A stretch of 64,000 nucleotides of DNA from Tamarix chinensis (taxonomy: Eukaryota > Streptophyta > Magnoliopsida > Caryophyllales > Tamaricaceae). The notes below the pieces were generated by a model. That model did no database searches. It was given only the letters and a program-made list of their open reading frames with translations, and was not told the origin of the DNA. Below, one piece after another: positions 37,801 through 46,800 of this stretch. The stretch's first letter is position 1. Each line of letters starts with the position of its first letter. The stretch is from the NCBI GenBank assembly GCA_030549775.1, contig CM060174.1, forward strand, positions 29,888,117 to 29,952,116, given 5' to 3'. The position numbers and the translations under genes are program-made.

Positions 37801-40800
37801 AATAAAATATTAATATCAAAGAGAAAGCTTATTTAAGTCAAAACCAAGAAATTTTACCCGTTTCATTGGAAATAATAGTGGCATCTAGGTGTATTCTACA
37901 TTGGAAGGAGCTTTATATTGCTTATCCTAGTTGTTGTGATAGGAGTGGCCTATATGTACTATATCTTGTTCATTCTACTGGTCTATAGGGGGTATCTATT
38001 CTTATGGATTAGGTATTCAATTTTGTGGTCATTAGGAGCATGTTGCCTTAGAAAAAGTTTTATGTTGTAAATCCATTCCGTAGACAGAAAATAGTGGTCC
38101 CCAAGTGAATCATACTCTAGAAGGAGCTTTACTCTGTTAATCATTCTTGTTACTTATTATGAATAAGAAATTAGTAGCGTGACTACTATGTAAAAATAAT
38201 AATATAGCTCTTACTCTAAGTTCTATCTTGTGTTATGAATGTGATTGTATCGTGTGCTATTGCATGCTTTGTTATTAAGTGTGTCATGATCTATGTGTAT
38301 CATGCTACGACTTTAGAATAATCATCTTAATAAATATTGCATGTTGTAGTTAGTATTATTATACGTGTATTCTTATATGAGCACCATATCAAATGTGTGT
38401 TGGATGGATCATGCTATGCCATTTGAATTAACCGTATTACTCCATACGCAAGTATTGATGTATCCATTTTATGGGCACTTATCAATTCCCATGAACATGT
38501 GTTGCCTTATTTTACTGGTGTTTTTATTACCATTGCTTTAACATGATGCCTGCAGTAGAGAGATGTTTGGGTTGTGGGTGTAGTGTTGTAGTTATTTGGA
38601 TGCTTCTCTTAAACTTTTATTTCTCTTGTATATTTATGTAATTCTCATGTTTCTCCTCTATTTATCGTATTTGTTTTGTTATCTTATAACCCGTGATCGA
38701 GTGACTCTTTTAGTCTTGCACCAAGTATGATATTTTAAGCACCGTATATATGGTTCACTATTTACTGCCTCCTGAGTCCCAGATGACTCTGTTCTGAGTA
38801 ATTTGCTTTTGTTGTTTGTAGCAGCCACTTTATCTCAACTTGTTTCTTCTAGCATGTGAAGCACACTAATTCATCTTCTCCATTCCATTTCATATGTAAA
38901 TGCTTGTAGGTCTTGAGGCCGTTTTGGCTGATGGGACTGTGTTGAATCTGCTTGGGACTTCACGTAAAGATAATACTGGTTATGACTTGAAGCATTTATT
39001 TATAGGTTTGTAGTGCATTTGTATATTTGTGAAATTAGTTCTAATATTGCTAAATAAACTATTTTGACCCTGCACATTGTAATTTATTCCTCCCTTATGG
39101 ACTTTAGGAAGCGAAGGATCCTTGGGAATTGTAACTAAAGTTTCCATTGTTACTCCTGCAAAGCCATCTGCAGTCAGCATTGCTTTTCTGGCATGTAAAG
39201 ATTATCTGACCTGTCAGGTAGCTTATGCTCACTTGAACATGCTATTTTTACTATGACATTTGGTTGGTTAAAGTGTGCTAAGGTGAATAGTGCTGCTTGT
39301 AACCCCACTTTGAGCATTCCAGCCATGATTGCAGCCATTTCTTTCAACTGGATAATTATATTTGTATGCTTATGTAATATCCCTCAATTTTTACATTGCG
39401 GCAGCAAAAGAAACCAAAATGGGAGACAACAAACATGAAAGAGGTGCGATTATTCACGTTTATGCTGTTAGCCTAACAAGGACTGGCCTTCCACATGACC
39501 TGCCTTTGATCATCAGATCATAAGGCAGAGAGATTCTAACGTGGGCTTTCTTGTCCTTTCCTATCTTTCGTTATTTTTGGTTTCGAATGGTAAATGCAGG
39601 CTAAAATGTTAAACAAAACCGTGCAAAGAATGAGAGAGAACTCCAAAATAGCTAGATGATATTGATGACAATGATTAAGTTTTATAAACTAATGTAACTC
39701 CAAAAAATAAGGGAGTAAACCAAGAATTCTAATAATCAATAAGATATATATGGGCCCAAATAATGGGCTAAATATCTATAGAGGTTAGCCTACCTCGTAA
39801 ACCACTCCCTAAGAAATTACCACTATCGGTCCGCATCATCATCGTCATACTCTAACATATACTCTCCTATGTAAAACTCTTAGTCATCACAGCAGCCCAA
39901 TCAAGGTACCACTAGTACGTGAATATTGATAAACCAAACCTATTTAATTCATGGTAAGACTTATGTTGTACAGAGGATGATGATGGAACATAACATAGGA
40001 ACACATGCTTAAAAACACATGGACATGGAATATCAATAACGCAAAATTAACTTATTCATTTCAAATAAAGGAAATCCTATATTATTGCTAATCCAATAAT
40101 GTGACCACATAATTTGATTATTAAGAGACTCAGTTCGACAATGCTAGTTCTCCATTATGAGCACACAAGTGACATGACAACTTTCACAAGTTTGCTGTTT
40201 ATAGTGATTACACCCTACACAATAAGAAAAACACAATGGGATACAATACCCACCATAAATGATTAGTTTGTACAAAGGGTCTTTGCAAGGGATACCGTAC
40301 CCACCACACAGTTGAGTATTGTGCGGTCATAAATTAAACATGGGATAGCACACTCATCATGCATGGTCATATTAATGCCAAGGGACTTGTACAAGGGATG
40401 CCACGCCCATTCAACTTTGTCTAGGGATGGCAATTTTCCCCACGGGTTCGGGGCCCCGTCGGGGATTCCCCGTTCGGGTTCGGGGAAGTATTTCGGGGAT
40501 CGGGTTCGGGGTCGGGGATTTTTATCGGGGATTAATTCGGGGACGGGTTGGGTATGGGTTTGGGGTCCCCGTCCCCGAACCCGACCCGAATTAAAAATTT
40601 TCATATTTTGCGCCGAATTGGGATTTTGGGCGGGCTAAGAAGGCCGAAGTCTAAAAGGACCGACTGAACGGTCCGAACCTCACAAGTCACAATGTCTGTT
40701 AGTCTGACTGTCTTCATCTTCGATCTTCATCTTCCTCCCAATCCCCGTTAGGCTTTGGCACCCCGCAGTTCCGCAGCCGCCGCACGGCACGCAGACAGAC

Positions 40801-43800
40801 AGACCAGACGCAGTCCACTCTCGCCTCTCCGATGTCCGGCGACTCCGCACCCATGACCCATTGACTTGTAAGGCTGTAAGTCTGTAATCTTAAATTCTTA
40901 ACCTAATTTAATTTTCCCCGACTACCCGTCGTTTGCCTCTGTAAGACTGTAATCCTCCCTCTTCCTTCCAGTCTTCCTGTTCGTCAATCGTCACCATCGC
41001 GGACCTCTGTAAGCTCTGTGTGTGTGTGTGTTTCTCATGGTATATGGAGTTTTACCGTGCATCGCAGCTTATAGGATACTCATTTTGGAAAATGATACAT
41101 CATAAGCAAACATCACCGTACAGAAGAATCGACTAAAAATTTCAAATTTGTAAAGCTATAAGGAGCAAATGTTAAATGTCTGTACATTTACGAAAATTAA
41201 AAAATATTTATACCTGCTTAAAAATAAACCCAAAATATTTATACATTTAAATATATAAACAGTCGGTGGGTTCAGGCCATTCAAAAGGAGGAGGAGCTTG
41301 CTGAGATCGTTCAGCAGTTGGCCGGAAAGTGACGTGCAGATTTTAGCTAATACTGCACTTCCGGACTACTTTTGCCTCTAATTTCTGATGGTTTATGTAG
41401 ATATAGTAGCATATAATATGCCTGCCTCCTACTAATAAATTAGGATTAAAACACTAAGGATCGGGGATCGGGGATTTGGGAGTTTATCGGGGATCAGGGA
41501 TCTTATCGGGGATCGGGTATCGGGTATTGGGGATTGGGGATCGGGGATGGAGGATCGGGGATCGGGGCGGGTATGGGGATTGCATCTCCGCGGGGATCGG
41601 GTTGGGGATTCCCTGTTAAGAAATAAACGGGGATCGGGTCGGGTTCGGGGATATTTTTTCTTATCGGGTTCGGGGATGGGGATGGGGTCCCCGTCCCCGA
41701 CCCGCCCCGTTGCCATCCCTAACTTTGTCATTGATGCCATTCTAGTTAAACCACAAGGTAACCTAACCCTTAGGGAAGCACATATCCTCTATGAGATAAC
41801 AAATTTAGAAGAGTAGGAAAGACATTGATAAAATGAATATTAGGGCAACCCATTTACTAACTTTTGACTACCTTAAGAGCTGAAGATTGTAGGCCTGAAT
41901 AGGTAGTTTTTATTCTATTATTATAGTTTATAGTGGTAAAACTCAACACAACCGAATCACACTTATTATTCTACAATGGTATTTATAGCGGTGACACCTA
42001 AAACCAACACTCCATTTAATTATTAATGGTGTTTATAGTAATAACACTAGGGAACAAAATTACGGTTGTGATATTGGAGCGTTGTGAACGATAAATTATG
42101 TGTTGTGGTTGTCGTGGCGTGAATTTTATTTTTATTTCATTGTATATTCTAATTATTATTTATTGATGATTTAAGTATAAATATTTAATAAACTAATATT
42201 TTATATTATATTAGAAGCATTTAAGTAAGTCATTATATGTTAAATTGTCCTAATACTTATAAATTTGCTTTAGTATAAAAAATGCATGTTATTTAGTTGT
42301 ACATGTGAAGGTAATAAATAACAATACTTTGTTATAATTCAATATTAACTTATTCCAAGATATATATAGTTAATGAATAAGAAGAAATTATGATGCATGT
42401 TTTTTTAGTAGATTTAAGAATTTTTAATAAATCACTTGAAAAAATATAAAATGTATAGGCTAGTTATCAATTGATAAAATATAAAATTTTGAAACTATAG
42501 CGTATTAGTAATTTTATGTTGTGCCTGACCTGAGGACCGTTAAATTGCGACTGATATGCTATAACGACACCGCATTTCGAATAACAACAGAAGCAAACTA
42601 ACCATTCCATTATTCTTAATCCAATTATTCATGGCCATACTCTAATTTTAATGTTCGAGGTTAAAGTGTGCAAAAGTCACGAAATACCATTAATCAAAGA
42701 TAAAGGAGAATGTGTCCTGGGGGAAGTCGACTGTTTCTAAAAGCTAGGCAAATGGTGTGGGCACTATCAGGCCAACCAAAAATGAAACCATGGAAACCAG
42801 TCAACTATTAGAATCAATTAATGTGGTTAGGCCGGACCAAAGCTAGTAGAAATATCACTCAACCAGTTTGGGCGAAACTAGCCCAAACACAAACTTTAAC
42901 ACTTAAAACAATTTGCTAAAATTTCCAAAATCAACATTAAACATGTTAACTACTAGATTCATGCATGGGACACAATTATTAATCACTTTCATGCCTCATC
43001 TTATTAATTCATCTAATAAGGGAAAAATGACCTAACATGCCATCGCATGCATATGTGCCTCACGTTATAAATGGATTTTGTACAGAAAAATACTCCCCAA
43101 CCCTACAATTAAATAGCGGTGCTTCTACTTAGCGGTTTTTGTGTTAGCCATTACATAGAATTACCGATATGCTATGGTTTTAAAATTTTACATTTTATCG
43201 GTAGTTAAATTGTCAATAAATCGGTATTGCAGATAAATGAGAAAATATGGGTAATAAATTGGTGGTTTATTGAGAATCTACTAAAAAAAGCATGTATGAT
43301 TATTTCTTCTTATGAACAAGTTAGTATTGAATTATAATAAAATATTGCTATATATTACCTTCACATATATCACTAAATAACATGTATTTTTTCATTCCAA
43401 GTCAAATTTAGAGTTGTTAGGACAATTTAACATATAATGACTCACTTAAATATTTCTAATATAATATAAAACATTAGTTTATTGAATATTTATATTCAAA
43501 TGGTCAATAAATACCACTAAATAAAAATAATAATTCACGTTATGACGATTGTGATATATAATTTATCGTACGTGACATTGCGATACTATAACATCGCTAT
43601 TGCGACCATGATTTTATTACTTGTCCCCAACTCAAGAGAACCCATCATGCTCAAATGGCAACCCCAAAACCCTAAGTATCCAAAGAGGCTGAGCCTCATA
43701 ACATGCTCAAAATTCACCCAACACATGAATACACTTAAAACCCTGCTTTTGCATGCTCATACATAATTTAAACACATTCTTATGCTTAGAAATCATGCCT

Positions 43801-46800
43801 TACACATACAAAGAAGAACATCATTTCGAACTCATGATCAACAACAAACGAAACTCTTCACATAAGCAACCAAAAACACGTCAAGCATCATCCATATTTA
43901 AAGATAAGGTTTGATTTACCTCAAGCAAACAATCTTCTAGTAGAAAAGTGAAAAAACCCTATGTTGATGGCTCCTCTGCCAAGGCTTGTTGAACACCTTT
44001 GAAATCAAAGGAGTCAATAAATACCTTAATACAAACCATAAAAAACAGGGATAAAAAATCAAGGAAAGGAAAACAAGTTGGATCCTCAACATCCTCCCAA
44101 CATTAAGTGACCCAAGAGGAGAAATGCCAAGAAAGGTCTTTAACCATTTCTAAACCTTAACCCTCCTTTGTTTTGAGAAAGCAAAAGAGAAGTAAAGTGA
44201 GGATTGAGAAGAAGATAGGAGGAGAAGAATGGAGTTCGAGGTAGGAGAACAAGAGAAGGAGAAGAGTGAAAATGGACACTTTTCAACACTTGGGATTTTT
44301 AGTAAAAGAGAGAATGTGAGTTTAGGAGAGTGTGAGGAATTAAAATAAAAATCAGAATTCACCTCCTCACACCCCATTCAGTTGATGAAGAGAGAGGAAA
44401 GAGTGAGGAAGGGCTGGCTTGTGCATAAGGTGGAGTGTGAAGTACATGGGTGTAAGGAAGTTCCATGATGAAGTGAGGGATTTGGGAAGAAAGGTGGGCA
44501 AGATCAGCCAAAGGACAGCAGTCAGCTGGCCTCTATCCTGCTGCTGTTCTTGCGGGATAGGAGATAGGAGTAGAGCGAAAAGAGAGTTGGTGAGCCAAAA
44601 GGTGCAAACAGGTAACTTTTGGGGATTTTTAGCTAAATAAATTGAAAGAAGGCTCCAAAAATTATGAAAATAATACAACATAATAACATGCTCATTAGCA
44701 TGAAAAAGTCATCAACAAAAGTTTTTATTATTATTAGATCAAGTTTTAAAATCATTTGAACCAAAAATAAAAAAATTGCTAGCCATACCAGTTGATGGGT
44801 TTAACAAACTAGTTGATACGCTTGTCTGGGCAGAAAAATTTTAAGCGATCTGGAACTGGTTGATGGTACCATAGAAAAAACTATTTAACAGCAATTTCTT
44901 ATCTCATTGCAGAACTTTTGGAAACAAATTTAGCATACATTTGAGGATAAGTTTAGCACAATTTAAATGGGGTTTTAAGATAAGGTATTACTGCTTATCC
45001 CCTTTTTAATATTATCACCTGCTAACATTTTTCTGTTGCATCTGGTCACTGCAGCCTGCTGTTTTAACAAACTGAGTGGATTATGTAGAAGACTTAAGTT
45101 TTTCATCTGTTTGTATTTATTTGTTTAATTTTTGGACCAAGTTGCCACATTGAAGAAAGATTATTTTATAAACATTGCTCATTTGTAATGTACCCACTTT
45201 CAAGTTTTTTCTGAACTGTTAGACTTTCCAATGTGAAAGATAACATTTTGATCTGTTTTTCCCATTTGTGGTGCTGCAGAAACTCTTATTTGATGCCAAA
45301 AGAAAACTTGGGGAGATTTTATCTGCATTCGAGTTTTTGGATTGTCATTCGATGCAGCTGGTATGCTATATAAGTCATGCTGATTAATTCAATATTCTTC
45401 TGCTGTGATACTTGACAATCAATAATGTCTTCTTCCAAAAGCATCTGGGTAAAATTGCTTACTGAATAGACATACAATTGGTTGGCAACTATCTAGCATC
45501 CTCTTATCCTATGAAATTCCTTACAAATTTTGAGTCTTGTTGGCAACTATTTTCTTGACAGGTTTTGAATCATTTAGATGGCATAAGGAATCCATTGCCA
45601 TCTTCAATGCACAAGTTTTATGTTTTGATCGAAACAACAGGCAGTGATGAATATTATGTCAAGTAAGCATCATGCTATTGTTTCACTTCAATCCCTGCCT
45701 TTTTTTTTTTTTTGCTTCTAATCATTGCTTTTTACAAACTTTCTATAGAGAAAAGCTTGAGGCCTTCCTATTTCGCAATATGGAAAATGGTTTGATATCT
45801 GATGGTGCCCTTGCACAAGATATAAACCAAGCATCTTCATTTTGGCGCATCCGTGAGGTTTCCTTTTGACCTTTTTTACTTTTAGTCTTTATGTTACCCT
45901 ATATGTTGTGCATAATTATTAAAGCAAGTGAATTTTAGAGGAATTTTGTATGAGAGAAATTGTAAGGGACAAATATTTATGTGGAAGGAGTCCAAAAGTT
46001 CAGTTCATGAGAAACGTAATTAGGGTTTACAATTCTATACTCTCCACCTCTTAAGCTAGGGCCCAAAGCCCACATAACCCAAATCACTAGAAAATACCTA
46101 TGCCATGCCGCAGGTTCTCGCACCGCTCTTACTACTTATTTGTGGCTGTTACCTTCACCTAAATCATTTTAGGACCTGCCTCTATGACCTAGAGATATAG
46201 TGTTAAATCATGACATGTATACAACACATTATTCATCAAACAATTGTTGGTCATAGAAAACTACATTTTAGGTTACTTTTGAGTGTCGTTTTCCTATTAA
46301 GATCTTGTATTTCCCCCTCTTTCTTTATAGACATTAGATTATTTTACAAAGTTGATTTTGCCACTCTACCTTTAAGTCATAATAACATACCAAAGTTGGC
46401 ATTAATTAGTTGACTGAAATATTTTTTTTGGGTAAAAAAATATGTTGGGCATAAATATTTGTGTTGTCTATGTTAGAATCATAGGATGTCTATGGTAGTA
46501 TGTTTATCCACATACAGTAGTATTTTTATGTACCTATAGTATTATCTTCATAATTAGCTTCATATAGTATCTTATTTAAGATGTATACTAGTGTTCTTTG
46601 ATTTTTGTGATAGTATGTCTATTTGCATGTAGTAGTATGTATTTATATTTTACTAGTGTCTTTAGAAGTTTTCTGCAGTGTACATGAGTAGTCTATATAC
46701 ATTATCCTTGGATCTTTATATTAGTATTTTTATTTGCATGTAGTAGTATATGTATATGCATAGAGTAGTATCTTTATCTGTGTATGTATATGTAGTAGAT

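Larger units (their letters stand above)
40422..41721. mobile_element. Non-autonomous hAT element, 1300 bp, intact ends
   Basis: Perfect 12-bp terminal inverted repeats TAGGGATGGCAA / TTGCCATCCCTA, flanked by perfect 8-bp duplications ACTTTGTC (40414-40421 and 41722-41729). Subterminal GGGGATCGGGTTCGGGG-type arrays lie at both ends (40440-40590, 41458-41710). The ~850-bp core (40610-41455) is not repetitive and includes a GC-rich stretch at 40690-40860 and a (GT)n run at 41018-41031. No long ORF, so it needs a transposase from elsewhere. Perfect ends and duplications mark it as relatively recent. Confidence 0.95.

Noticed and set aside
40263..41816. Pro/Arg/Gly-rich ORFs across the GGGGATCGGG arrays
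   Set aside because: They translate tandem repeats of a hAT element; they end and start at the arrays.
44150..44681. Ser/Leu/Phe-rich open stretches on the minus strand
   Set aside because: The + strand is a purine-rich GAGAAGG tract, which yields few stops on the other strand; no protein likeness.
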